Below, piece by piece: positions 26,905-35,946 of a stretch of 64,000 nt of DNA. The first letter of the stretch is position 1. Every line of letters begins with the position of its first letter. Position numbers and translations under genes: made by a program. The notes below the pieces were generated by a model that saw nothing but the letters and a program-made list of their open reading frames with translations, was not told where the DNA came from and did no database searches. This DNA comes from Aeoliella sp052161615 (GTDB lineage Bacteria; Planctomycetota; Planctomycetia; Pirellulales; Lacipirellulaceae), in the NCBI RefSeq assembly GCF_052161615.1, contig NZ_CP197417.1, positions 3,100,001-3,164,000 on the forward strand, in the 5' to 3' direction.

Positions 26905-26932
26905 TTGACTTGCTTGCTAGCACTCGTAAAAT
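26905..26932 (+). promoter_or_regulatory. Probable dnaA promoter
   Basis: TTGACT, 16-bp spacer, TAAAAT: 5/6 matches to each sigma-70 hexamer. Predicted start near 26939, about 180 nt upstream of the dnaA ATG. Confidence 0.55.
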
Positions 26933-27118
26933 CGCAGACTCGGGTGACAAACTATTGCGTGGCAGACGGTGGCATTAAGCTGCCGAGCCACTAACTCTTT
27001 TGCGATGTGCGTATTTTTTCCATCTATTCGGGCGCTGCGGCCTTTGCGGTCGTGGTTGTCGTCGTAGACGGTACGGCCGCACGGCAAAAGCAGGAATGTA
27101 GGCAAGGACGGAGGATTC

Positions 27119-28504
27119 ATGGAAGGTCCAGGCGAGGGTGTGGCGCTACGCGACCAACTAGCCGAGGCCCTGGGGCGAGATCGATTCGATTTGTGGGTGA
27201 CGCACGATACGCAGCTATGCGTACGCGAGCACGGCACGATCGACATGGCGTTCGGCTCCAGCTTCTTGTGCGAAGCGGCACGGCGGCACTTGGGTGCCGA
27301 ACTGACCGCTGCCGCGCAGTCGTTGTTTGGCGAATCGGCGCGGGTACATCTGCGCGTTGACGATTCGATCGTCGAGGCGCCGGCTCCAGCGCGCACGACT
27401 TTCCGCCAAACGCCCCCCCAATCCACGCCGTCCGAAAAATCGACCGCACCGGCTAGCCCAGTGACGCCTGACACCAGTGCGACTTTTGAGTCGCTTGTCG
27501 TCGGCCGTTCGAACCAACTCGCCGCCCGCGCCGCGATGCAACTCGCCAGTGGCAAGCACGTAGGTGGACCGCTGGTGGTATGGGGTCCCCCCGGTACCGG
27601 CAAGACGCACCTGATGTCGGCCATCAAGCACGCTTATCGCGAGCGGAATCGCCGCGCCCGTGTTGTCTCGCTCACGGCGGAGCAATTTGTCGGCAGCTAC
27701 GTCGATGCCCTCAAAGGTGGCGGCCTCCCCAACTTCCGTGTGAAGTACCGCGGCGCTAACCTGCTGATCATCGACGACTTGCACTTCATGGCCGGCAAGC
27801 GGGCGACGCTGGAAGAACTTCAAAACACCATCGACCGCGTCACCGCCGCTGGTGGCCAAGTGGTGCTCGCCAGCTGTCGCGAGCCGGGGCAAATCGAAAA
27901 CCTGAGCGCCGAGCTCCTGTCGCGTCTGCGTGCCGGACTCGTGTGCGAGGTGACCCCAGCGGACTACGTCACGCGGCTCGAGATTGCTCGTCGCCGGTGT
28001 CAGGTCATGGGCCTCGCGATTGAGGAAACGAGCCTCGAACGACTGGCGGCGAGCGTATCGACGGGTGCCCGCGAGCTGCTCGGTGCTATCGAACGCCTGC
28101 GGGCTCGTCACGAACTCCTGGGCGAAGCCATCAACACGGCGCTCGTCGAACAAACGGCTAGCGAAGTCAACCATCAAACCACGCGTCACGTGGCGATGGA
28201 CGACATTCAGCGGGTCGTATGCGATCACTTCGGCATTGAAGCCAAAGCGCTACGATCGAACAGCCGACACAAATCGGTCACCGAACCCCGCATGCTGGCG
28301 ATGTGGCTCGCCCGCAAGTACACGCAAGCCGGATGGCGCGAGATCGGCGAGTACTTCGGCGGCCGCCGTCACAGCACCGTGATCTCGGCCCACCGCCGCA
28401 TCGAGTCGCAAGTCGGCCGTCACTCGACGCTCCAAACCCAGTCGGGTAGCGTGAACTTGGAAGACACGCTGGGGCAAATCGAAACGAAGCTTCGCTTGGC
28501 TTAA
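27119..28504 (+). CDS. dnaA: Chromosomal replication initiator DnaA
   Basis: 461 residues; GGAGG sits just before the ATG. AAA+ ATPase that melts the origin. Domain I is residues 1-80, a Pro/Ser/Thr-rich linker runs to about 122, the AAA+ core has Walker A GPPGTGKT at 155-162 and Walker B LLIIDDLHFM near 217, and domain IV (about 360-440) carries the DnaA-box reader with RHKSVTEPRMLAMWLARKY and the signature GGRRHSTVISAHRRIE. All functional parts are present, so this is probably the replicative DnaA rather than an Hda-like paralogue. Neighbours are not dnaN, recF or gyrB. Confidence 0.9.
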   Translation: MEGPGEGVALRDQLAEALGRDRFDLWVTHDTQLCVREHGTIDMAFGSSFLCEAARRHLGAELTAAAQSLFGESARVHLRVDDSIVEAPAPARTTFRQTPPQSTPSEKSTAPASPVTPDTSATFESLVVGRSNQLAARAAMQLASGKHVGGPLVVWGPPGTGKTHLMSAIKHAYRERNRRARVVSLTAEQFVGSYVDALKGGGLPNFRVKYRGANLLIIDDLHFMAGKRATLEELQNTIDRVTAAGGQVVLASCREPGQIENLSAELLSRLRAGLVCEVTPADYVTRLEIARRRCQVMGLAIEETSLERLAASVSTGARELLGAIERLRARHELLGEAINTALVEQTASEVNHQTTRHVAMDDIQRVVCDHFGIEAKALRSNSRHKSVTEPRMLAMWLARKYTQAGWREIGEYFGGRRHSTVISAHRRIESQVGRHSTLQTQSGSVNLEDTLGQIETKLRLA

Positions 28505-28511
28505 ACCACCT

Positions 28512-28584
28512 TCGAGCCGGCAGCGTGAGCTGCCGGAGCGGTTGATCGAGGGACTACCTCCGGCAGCTAACGCGGCCGGCTCGA
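28512..28584. terminator. Long imperfect palindrome between dnaA and ccsBA
   Basis: TCGAGCCGGC at 28512 pairs with GCCGGCTCGA ending at 28584, and pairing continues inward through AGCTGCCGGAG / CTCCGGCAGCT with a few mismatches, giving about 25 bp of stem around a loop of roughly 18 nt. It lies between converging genes and can act for both, although no T-run follows. The core GGCAGCGTGAGCTGCC resembles an interspersed palindrome I recall from other Pirellulales genomes. Confidence 0.65.
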
Positions 28585-28592
28585 TAAGCGGA

Positions 28593-31500
28593 CTACGCCG
28601 CTTGCTTCTTCGCGGCGCTCATCTCGCGCCATGGGATCGCCCCCAGAATCATTACCACTACCTGAGTAATGACGAAGTACAGCAGACCACGCGCGAGGTC
28701 TTGATTGAATCCGTACGCGTGCAGGCCGACGCTAAGTTGGTTCACGCCGAACCAACTCCACGCCGTGATGATGTTGCCGAAAACGGTGAGCATCGCCAGT
28801 CCACGGGGTCCGACCATCTTGCCCCAACGGGCGTGCAGGGCGATGGCGTTCCAGAGGACAATCATCAGGGCCCCATTCTCTTTGGGATCCCAGCCCCAGA
28901 ACCGGCCCCATGAATCGTCGGCCCACAGTCCACCCAGCACCGTGCCGACGAAGCTGAACAGAATCGCAAAGCAGAGCGAACCATACATCATGGCGACCAG
29001 TTTCCGGGCACCCTTCTCGTCGAAAAGCTGAAGCATGTGGACCGCGATGATGTAAACACACCCGATGCAACCAGCGAGCACGGTCGTGGCGTAGCCAAGG
29101 TTGATGCTGATCACATGCGTGGCGAGCCAGAACTGCGTGTCGAGCACGGCCTGCATGACGGTAAACGTGTCTTCGTCCATGCCGAGTTGGTAGCCGATGA
29201 GCAACGTCACAAACCCCACGGCTCCCGCCACAAAACCGCCGATGCCAAGCTTGAAGATCGACTCGAAGACTAGCATCGCGAGCACGATCGCCCAGCCGAT
29301 GCAGATAGCAGTGGTGTAGAGATTGGTAATGGGAGGCCGGTCCGAAATGTACATACGGGCCGCGATGGCCAGGGTGTGGAACACTAGCGTCACCGCGATG
29401 ATCGCGAGCGACGTTCGTCCTAACGTCTGCGGGAAGAACATCCAACTGGCGGCTGCAAGCACCATCGCAATCAAGTACATCACCGCGCAGTAGTAGAACG
29501 GCGAACCCGTGTTGAGCCACGCCTCGAATTGCACTCGCGCGTCGTCGAGCTTTTCGACGGTCTTCAGTTTAAGCGGCGCAACGACCGCGGCGTTGTCGGG
29601 GTCGTTGAGCTCTTTTTCGTAGTTTTTGACGAGCGATTGGTAGTCGGAGAGCGCGGCAGCGAATCCCTTCTCGTCGTCTTGTTGGTACGAGTAGATGAGC
29701 ATCGCCAATCCGAGAGCCGCTGGATTTCCAGAGCGGTTCTCGGCGCGGGCGATCATCTGTTGAATGTTTGCTTCGAACAAAGTTTCCCATTTCCCATCAG
29801 CGGTCGCGGGCACGACGGCTCGCGGGGGTGTTTCGCTCCGCAAGCGGGTGAGCGTGCTACGGTCCATCTCCATTGCCGTGACATCGCCAATGTTGCCTAT
29901 CGACTTGGGAAGCGAGAACGAATCGACCAAACGCGAGTAGACGTTCAGCTTCGACACCAGGTCGACCACAGCCTCTTGGAATTGTGTTCGCATCTTCGCG
30001 TCGACCTCGCGCGCCTTGTCTACTTGGGGCGCGAGCTTTTCCATCGTTCCGCTCAGGTCCGCGACGCTGTAACGGAAGAAGCCCTGCCGGGGTTTGAGGC
30101 CAAGGGTCTCTAGCAACTCGAGGTTGGTGATGCGGAACACGCAGTAGTTCTTGGCCTCCGGTCGCCCCGAGACCACGTCCATGAACCACTGAATGGCAGG
30201 AACTGCCTTGGCATCTTTCTTGATCTTCGCTTCTTGCCTTTCGGAGAGGAACTGAAGCGTGTTCCGAGCGAGCGAGTCGAGCGGCTTCACGCGGCCCTCG
30301 TCTAGCACTGGCAGCACCGCCACTTCATTGAGCGACATGCCATCGACTTCGATGTCGGGCGTGCGGAACTTCGAGGCGAGGTAGCCCGCCGTCATCAACG
30401 CGGCGAATGCAGGCACGAACACTGCGGGCCGCCTGAACCAGTCGAGCATCGTGCTGTATCGCTCAGGCTCTTCCGAACCTAGTTCTCGGCGACGCCGATC
30501 GAGGAACCGCAATAGAGTAATAAGGAAGTGGACGATCATGCCCACGGCAACGATCGCGCAGCCGATGTACGGAGCCATCCAGCCATCGTTTTCAACGACT
30601 TGAAGGACGGTGGTCGTTTCTGTCGCGCCGTCGTAGCTCGACTGGTAGAACGTCTCGCCGCGATAACGCAGTGGCGAATTCATGGCCACGTGGTAGTCGA
30701 TCTCGGTCCCACGATCCGCGTCCACTAGCCGAACGTCCGACGAAAAGTTCTTCGGTTTGTTGGTTCCTTCGTAACGATCGAAGGAGAACTTCTTGAGCGT
30801 GATGGCATAAGGCTTTTGGGTCCGCTTGTAACGCATCGCTAGCCACAGATTGCCGTCGGCCCCTTCGATGGATTGTTCGCCGCTGCGGCCGGGATGGCCG
30901 GGCATATTGAGTAACGTGGGACCGCCTTGAACCAAGGTCGGCGTATCGTAGAACGAGCTCACGACGTACTTGCCCAGCGATTCGCCCGACTTCTTGTCGA
31001 GAATCTCGATGTTCGCGCCCGGCATGTCCGCCGAAGGCCCTGCGCTCACATCACGAAGGGCGACCTTCGTTGCCGATCCCTTTAAATCCGGTGTGAACTC
31101 AGCTGGTGCGCGTGGCGAGACATTGCTTTGCCGGTAGTAATCCAGCACACGGATGTCGACGGGCATGTCGGGCGAACTGATAACCCGCGCTGGTGAGTCG
31201 ATCGGCGATGCCGCCGCCTGGGCGACCAGTGCGACGGGAATCGACACAACTCGATCGACGTCTTCCTTGGAGCGGTCGATCACCACGAGCTCGCTTTCGT
31301 TGGGGTTATAAACCCACGAGACAGTTTCGCCGGTGCCGACGACCATCTGATTCTCGACGTTGGTTTCCCCAACGTAGAACTCATGCATCATCAGCACGAC
31401 AATGCCCAGGTGCAGCAGCATCACGCCCGAGCGTTTGTCGAACAACAGCCACGCCGCGGCCATCAGCAGCGCGCCGGCGGCGCCGGCTTGCATCAATTGC

Positions 31501-32219
31501 CAAACGATTCGCATGCCGGCATCGGGGATTCGCCACGCGGGGTCGACGAACAAGTAAATCGCCGCCGCGAGCATCACGACGTTGAGTCCAGCGAGCGTAA
31601 ACCACTCGGGCCGGCGAATCTTACCCCACGCCAGCGAAAGTCCGTAGGCAAACACCAGCGTCAGCGCGGCGTATCCACCGCGGCACAGGTTCCACAGCAG
31701 GTCGGCGAAATCCGGCGTGATGCTCGACGCGTCGGGCGAGTCGATCGCGCGGACCAACACCCACCAAGTCGCGGCGAGACCCACCACCAGAAGGGTCATG
31801 GCCCACATCATCCGCCGGCCGCGGGCTACCACCTTGTACCGCAAGCTGTGAGCCGCCAGCAGGTTTACCAGCATCAGCGCGCCAATCGTGTAGCCACCGG
31901 GAAAATAAAACCCGCCCGGCCACCGCATCGTGTTCGGTTGGAACACGCCAATCAGCGTGGGGATGGTCTGCCACTCGATCTGGGCGATCCAGACGCGGAA
32001 GTACGTGTAGTCGACCACATGCCAAACATCGTGATCGACCTGCGCCAGCGTGCCGGCGAACACCAGGACGATCAGCAGCCCCAATAGCACGACCGTCAGC
32101 TTGAGCGAGGCGCAGAACGCCCACACTTGGGCCAGCGCCGACGCATCGGCCTTAGCTTGCGAACGACTATGGGCTTGCTCGCGAGCGTACTCGCCGCTGG
32201 GAAGTTCTGCTGTGGCCAT
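28593..32219 (-). CDS. ccsBA: Fused CcsB-CcsA cytochrome c maturation protein
   Basis: 1208 residues. A System II heme-handling and cytochrome c synthetase with ResB/CcsB (about 1-640) and CcsA (about 880-1208) in one chain, as in Helicobacter and Bacteroides. N-terminal membrane helices begin at LKLTVVLLGLLIVLVF (near 40). A large periplasmic ResB region holds the VRLVDADRGTEIDYHVAMNSPLRY-type beta repeats. A Planctomycete-type middle insert (about 630-880) covers LNEVAVLPVLDEGRVKPLDSLAR. The CcsA part has the tryptophan-rich WWD signature WADDSWGRFWGWDPKENGAL near 1100 and flanking His residues that would hold heme. The downstream lipoprotein gene begins the operon 3 nt away. Confidence 0.92.
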   Translation of the reverse strand: MATAELPSGEYAREQAHSRSQAKADASALAQVWAFCASLKLTVVLLGLLIVLVFAGTLAQVDHDVWHVVDYTYFRVWIAQIEWQTIPTLIGVFQPNTMRWPGGFYFPGGYTIGALMLVNLLAAHSLRYKVVARGRRMMWAMTLLVVGLAATWWVLVRAIDSPDASSITPDFADLLWNLCRGGYAALTLVFAYGLSLAWGKIRRPEWFTLAGLNVVMLAAAIYLFVDPAWRIPDAGMRIVWQLMQAGAAGALLMAAAWLLFDKRSGVMLLHLGIVVLMMHEFYVGETNVENQMVVGTGETVSWVYNPNESELVVIDRSKEDVDRVVSIPVALVAQAAASPIDSPARVISSPDMPVDIRVLDYYRQSNVSPRAPAEFTPDLKGSATKVALRDVSAGPSADMPGANIEILDKKSGESLGKYVVSSFYDTPTLVQGGPTLLNMPGHPGRSGEQSIEGADGNLWLAMRYKRTQKPYAITLKKFSFDRYEGTNKPKNFSSDVRLVDADRGTEIDYHVAMNSPLRYRGETFYQSSYDGATETTTVLQVVENDGWMAPYIGCAIVAVGMIVHFLITLLRFLDRRRRELGSEEPERYSTMLDWFRRPAVFVPAFAALMTAGYLASKFRTPDIEVDGMSLNEVAVLPVLDEGRVKPLDSLARNTLQFLSERQEAKIKKDAKAVPAIQWFMDVVSGRPEAKNYCVFRITNLELLETLGLKPRQGFFRYSVADLSGTMEKLAPQVDKAREVDAKMRTQFQEAVVDLVSKLNVYSRLVDSFSLPKSIGNIGDVTAMEMDRSTLTRLRSETPPRAVVPATADGKWETLFEANIQQMIARAENRSGNPAALGLAMLIYSYQQDDEKGFAAALSDYQSLVKNYEKELNDPDNAAVVAPLKLKTVEKLDDARVQFEAWLNTGSPFYYCAVMYLIAMVLAAASWMFFPQTLGRTSLAIIAVTLVFHTLAIAARMYISDRPPITNLYTTAICIGWAIVLAMLVFESIFKLGIGGFVAGAVGFVTLLIGYQLGMDEDTFTVMQAVLDTQFWLATHVISINLGYATTVLAGCIGCVYIIAVHMLQLFDEKGARKLVAMMYGSLCFAILFSFVGTVLGGLWADDSWGRFWGWDPKENGALMIVLWNAIALHARWGKMVGPRGLAMLTVFGNIITAWSWFGVNQLSVGLHAYGFNQDLARGLLYFVITQVVVMILGAIPWREMSAAKKQAA

Positions 32220-32222
32220 TAG

Positions 32223-33446
32223 TTATTCTTTCTCTTCGGAACTTGTCGCTTCGGACTCCGTCGCAGCGGGACTAGTGGCAGCGGCACTGGCAGGGCCTTC
32301 GATCTTCACACCGGCGAGCCACTTCGTGAAATCCTCTCGCGCGGCCTCCACACCCTTGGCGGGACCCAGCATTTGGAAGAACCACACCTTGCCATATTTC
32401 TGTACCATCGCGGCGAGCATCTTCTGCGATCCATCGGGAGACGTGATATCAGTTAGTCGGCCTTCGACGTCGGCAACGGCGATCGGCTCGCTCACCTCAT
32501 CGAGCTTGCCCTCCTCCGCCGGCGTTGCGCCAAGCTGCCCGCGCCAACGGTTGATGTTCGCCAACGGGTCGGCCATCATGCCGACCGGAGGGAAATCCGA
32601 CATTTTGACGATCACGCCATCGGCCGGCTCACCGACCGTATAACTACGGCTGCCCATCGTACCGCGGGCACCTTCCTTCCAAGTGTCTGGCGTTGTGAAA
32701 GTGAGTTCGGGCGCGGCGGGTGCAACTGGAGCGGGTGCGGCAGTTGGAGGATTGGACGGAGCCACGGGTGGCGTCACCCCACCAGCGAACGGCGCGTTCC
32801 CTCCCATCATCGGAGGCATCATCGCACTCGCGGACATCTCACCAACTCCATCGAAGACCCACGCCTTGCCGCCATCGAGTTCGACCACTTTGACGCCGGC
32901 GGCCTCGTCTAGTTTCTCAACGGGTTTGAGCCCAAGCTGGCCGCGCCAGCGATTGATGTTGGCGAGCAGGTACTCCGTCTCTTCACCTTGGACGGTGAGC
33001 TTCGAGATGGCTACTTCGACTGGTGGCTCGCCCTCGGGCAAGACGAGTGTTGCCTCGCGCATCATGCGCTCGGGGCCTTCCTTCCAACCCTCGGGCACCT
33101 CCCAGGTGACAACGGCCGTTTGGTTCTCCGGAAGTTTGAGCGACTTGATGAACGCAGTGACGTCGTCTGCCACCTTCTCGACCGTTGCCTCGGAACCAGT
33201 GGCCTTGAAGTACCAAGCCTGACCATCGCGGAGCACCGCGGCGGCGATCATCCGCGTGGGCTCGGCCGTTCCGGCCTCGGCGGTCGGTGGCGACTCGGTC
33301 GATGCCACGGGGGGAGCAACCGGGGCCGCTTTATCTCGGGGAACTTCGTACGTCGTGATCTCGGGCTTCTTGTCGCAGCCGAGCGCGATCACAAATACGA
33401 AAGAAGAGAAGACAACACCAATGCGGCGAGCGAGCCGTGTGTGCAT
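32223..33446 (-). CDS. Lipoprotein with A-B-B'-A' repeat order
   Basis: 407 residues. Signal with lipobox FVFVIALGC (Cys near residue 24). Two kinds of segment recur: A, a DGQAWYFKATG / YGKVWFFQMLG strand followed by a helix ending FIKSLKL / WLAGVKI; and B, TWEVPEGWKEG / TTPDTWKEGARG followed by LANINRWRGQLG in both copies. The order is A-B then B'-A', split by an Ala/Pro linker near 225-250. I have seen similar planctomycete proteins but know no function. Its stop is 3 nt before ccsBA, so it is co-transcribed and may serve cytochrome c biogenesis outside the membrane. Confidence 0.72.
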   Translation of the reverse strand: MHTRLARRIGVVFSSFVFVIALGCDKKPEITTYEVPRDKAAPVAPPVASTESPPTAEAGTAEPTRMIAAAVLRDGQAWYFKATGSEATVEKVADDVTAFIKSLKLPENQTAVVTWEVPEGWKEGPERMMREATLVLPEGEPPVEVAISKLTVQGEETEYLLANINRWRGQLGLKPVEKLDEAAGVKVVELDGGKAWVFDGVGEMSASAMMPPMMGGNAPFAGGVTPPVAPSNPPTAAPAPVAPAAPELTFTTPDTWKEGARGTMGSRSYTVGEPADGVIVKMSDFPPVGMMADPLANINRWRGQLGATPAEEGKLDEVSEPIAVADVEGRLTDITSPDGSQKMLAAMVQKYGKVWFFQMLGPAKGVEAAREDFTKWLAGVKIEGPASAAATSPAATESEATSSEEKE

Positions 33447-33615
33447 GAGATTACCGGGGGCGGGGTGGGAGGCGGGAGCATACGCCGGGCGCCAAACACC
33501 CGCCGTGTGCCTTCCACCGCATTATAGCGCCATTTCGTGCCAGCAGTACACCCAGAATCGGGCACTGCGACCGATTGCCGCACCGCCAGATGGGTGGTCC
33601 CGACATGGGATCGCG

Positions 33616-35262
33616 TTACGGGAATAGGAACCCGCTCAGGCTATCGATCAGCGAGCTATTCACCTGATACGGCTCGCCCCAGCTCCACATGCTGCGAAGC
33701 ACGTCGATGGCCATGATTCCGCAGAGCGAAAGCAACACTAGGCAGAGCGACAAAAACACTACCTGCCAGGCGGTGAACTGGGTCTCGGCACGGGCGACCA
33801 TGGTGGGTTGGCCGAAGGCTGCCGCGGCCGGCATGGCGGCCGCTCCGCCGAGTCCGCCGCCCAGCAGATCGTCGGCTTCTTGCTGCTCCTCGAACGCATC
33901 GAGGGCAATCACCTGCGAGCTATCGTCTTCGTCGTCGGCACCCAGGTCTTCGCCGAGCGGGGTGAGTTCGAAGTCGCCGGCGGGTTCGTCCGACATCAGG
34001 CCCGAAGCGTCGCCGAAGTCGATACCGCTCGCCATCGCCGACCCCGTCAGGTCGAGCGCTGCGTCGTCGAGCGACAGACCGCTGTCGGCGGGTGATAGGT
34101 TAATTCCGCTGTCGGCCGATGAGAGCGTCAAATCGCTGCCATCGCCGAGCACGAAGTCGTCGTCGTCATCGTCGGTGTCGAGCTCCAGCGCGGAGAGACC
34201 CGTGAGTCCCGCGCCGCTAACCTTCGACTCGTCACCCAGGTTGATTTCGGAACCGGAGATGATGATTTCATCGTCATCGCCCCCGATCGCTGACGCACCA
34301 CCACCGAGCGCCATGCTGCTGGAAGCCGCCAGGCCATAATCTTCGTCGATCTCCAGATCGAGATCGCTCATTTCGGCGGCCTTTTGCTGGGCCTGCGCGC
34401 CCGCGGCTGCTTGAGCGGCGGCCACGTCTTCAGGGCGAAGAATGCGGCTCGATTCGGCTTCGAGATCGATGCCCAGGTCCTCGACATCGTCGAAGTCCAC
34501 AAGGGCTTCCCCAGCGGGTAGTTCGCCCGTGGCCCCGGCATCGAGATCCAAATCGTCGAGGTCGGCCAAGCGAACGTCGCTCATCGCGGGATCGCTCTTT
34601 GGTTTGTCACTCGCGAGCTCGAGGTCGAGAGCGTCGTCGAGTTCGGCGCGACCAATGATCGTGCTCGGCGAAGCGTCGGAATCGCCCAGTTCCGCTTCGC
34701 TCAAAAGGATCGACTCCGGATCGTCGCCCGACTCGATGTCGAGTTCGAGGTCCAGGTCGCTGCCACCGGCGGCCGCGGTGACCGGCATGTCTTCGACCGC
34801 GGTGTCGTCGGCCAGCATTAATTCGTCATCGTCCTCAGCCAGCGCAGGGACTTCTTCATCGTCCAGATCGATCGCCAAGTCCGCCGAACTGCCGGTGGAG
34901 AGATCGAGATCCAGATCGTCGTCGTCTTCGAGCGTGATCTTGCTGAAGCTAGCGTCGTCCTCGTCGTCGTTATCCAAGTCGAGGCCCAGCAGGTCGTCGT
35001 CATCCTCCCCGGAGACTACGTCGAGGCCCTTATCGTCGCCAAGCGATAGACCGCTCAGGCCAAAGTCGATGCCACTGTCTTCCGGATCGAGTTGCGGTAA
35101 CCCATCGCTTGCAAAGCGATCGATTTCTTCGGTACGGAACTTCCAGCTACCGCCATCGCGATATCCGCGAAGCTTGTTCTGGTCGTGAAGCGCGATCAGA
35201 TGATCGCTAGATACACCTAGCCGTTCAGCGGCTTCTTCCAGTTTGACGAACTTCGAATCCAT
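33616..35262 (-). CDS. Membrane-tethered acidic HTH protein
   Basis: 548 residues. Residues 1-55 form an excisionase/MerR-like helix-turn-helix (KLEEAAERLGVSSDHLIALHDQNKLRGYRDGGSWKF). About 430 residues of highly acidic low-complexity sequence follow, built on Asp/Leu phrases such as DLDLDL, LSSADSGINLSPADSG. A single transmembrane helix lies near 500-522 (VVFLSLCLVLLSLCGIMAI), then a short tail. This order places a DNA- or protein-binding head in the cytoplasm on a long charged stalk. I recall similar proteins in planctomycetes; no function is known to me. Single gene with its own upstream gap. Confidence 0.75.
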   Translation of the reverse strand: MDSKFVKLEEAAERLGVSSDHLIALHDQNKLRGYRDGGSWKFRTEEIDRFASDGLPQLDPEDSGIDFGLSGLSLGDDKGLDVVSGEDDDDLLGLDLDNDDEDDASFSKITLEDDDDLDLDLSTGSSADLAIDLDDEEVPALAEDDDELMLADDTAVEDMPVTAAAGGSDLDLELDIESGDDPESILLSEAELGDSDASPSTIIGRAELDDALDLELASDKPKSDPAMSDVRLADLDDLDLDAGATGELPAGEALVDFDDVEDLGIDLEAESSRILRPEDVAAAQAAAGAQAQQKAAEMSDLDLEIDEDYGLAASSSMALGGGASAIGGDDDEIIISGSEINLGDESKVSGAGLTGLSALELDTDDDDDDFVLGDGSDLTLSSADSGINLSPADSGLSLDDAALDLTGSAMASGIDFGDASGLMSDEPAGDFELTPLGEDLGADDEDDSSQVIALDAFEEQQEADDLLGGGLGGAAAMPAAAAFGQPTMVARAETQFTAWQVVFLSLCLVLLSLCGIMAIDVLRSMWSWGEPYQVNSSLIDSLSGFLFP

Positions 35263-35316
35263 GGCGGTTCTCTGAGGTTGCCTCTTCGCGGCCTTGGATC
35301 GTGCTCCTTGCGAACA

Positions 35317-35673
35317 TCAATGTCCGCGAGCACCCTCCAGGCCTTTCTTAATGTCCTCGGGCAAGGGAGCCTTGCCTTGGTGATGAAGCATCTGCAAGTC
35401 CCATTGGATCTGGCGAATGCTTTTCAGTTCAATCTCACCCGTCTTGCGATCGATGTGGTACACGCCGAGTACTTGCTGCTGAGGGTCGTAAACCACGGCA
35501 GCCATTGGCTCACCCGGCGTCGACACCACCTGCATGCAACCCGACAGTAGTTGGTTGGGGTTGAGCTTCGGAAGCTCGGCCGGCTGTTGCTGCTGACCAC
35601 CGGCATGGGCGATCCACGAACCGGCAATCAACGCACCAACCACCAACACCGTCCAACGTTGTCCGCTGCGCAT
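35317..35673 (-). CDS. Small exported protein of unknown function
   Basis: 118 residues from 35673, where AGGAGGA lies just upstream and the protein opens with a signal peptide (RWTVLVVGALIAGSWIAHA, cleavage near 24). The longer frame to 35781 adds sequence without signal character. The mature part (VVSTPGEPMAAVVYDPQQQVLGVYHIDRKTGEIELKSIRQI) is a compact beta-rich domain of about 80 residues ending in a His/Lys-rich helix. No cysteine pair or known motif seen. Conserved hypothetical in related bacteria as far as I recall. Confidence 0.65.
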   Translation of the reverse strand: MRSGQRWTVLVVGALIAGSWIAHAGGQQQQPAELPKLNPNQLLSGCMQVVSTPGEPMAAVVYDPQQQVLGVYHIDRKTGEIELKSIRQIQWDLQMLHHQGKAPLPEDIKKGLEGARGH

Positions 35674-35946
35674 CGCAATTCCTCCTTGAGTGGGGTATCT
35701 CCTTGAATACGCCGCCTGACACTCCCCGCGCAACACGCGAGGTCTACGCAGCCGACATACTCTACTGGCCATTCTAAACAACCACCCCCGTCAATCAAGC
35801 TAAATACCAGCTGCATAGGGATTTGGGTCGCGAATCGCCTCCCGGCACAACCGGTGCAAACGGCCCGCCCTTTCAACCTCGACGGGCGATCCGCGGCGTA
35901 GCCCCCGTCCTACTACCACCCGCCGGTTCTTGGTAGCCTTGAGCTC

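Larger units (their letters stand above)
26697..27118 (+). other. Control region upstream of dnaA
   Basis: About 420 bp without a gene. It holds one consensus DnaA box (26769-26777), an AT-rich stretch (AAAAAAAATC near 26797), a sigma-70-type promoter (26905-26932) and a 180-nt leader ending in GGAGG before dnaA. Only one box was found, so there is no support for oriC here. Confidence 0.55.

Noticed and set aside
26697..27118. Region upstream of dnaA as oriC
   Set aside because: Only one DnaA box and no convincing unwinding element or box cluster.
27215..28228. 337-codon minus-strand frame
   Set aside because: Antisense shadow of dnaA with no family character.
33767..33778. Exact CCAGGCGGTGAA loop sequence of the hairpin family
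   Set aside because: It encodes part of the membrane helix of the HTH protein, and the flanks do not pair, so it is a coincidence.
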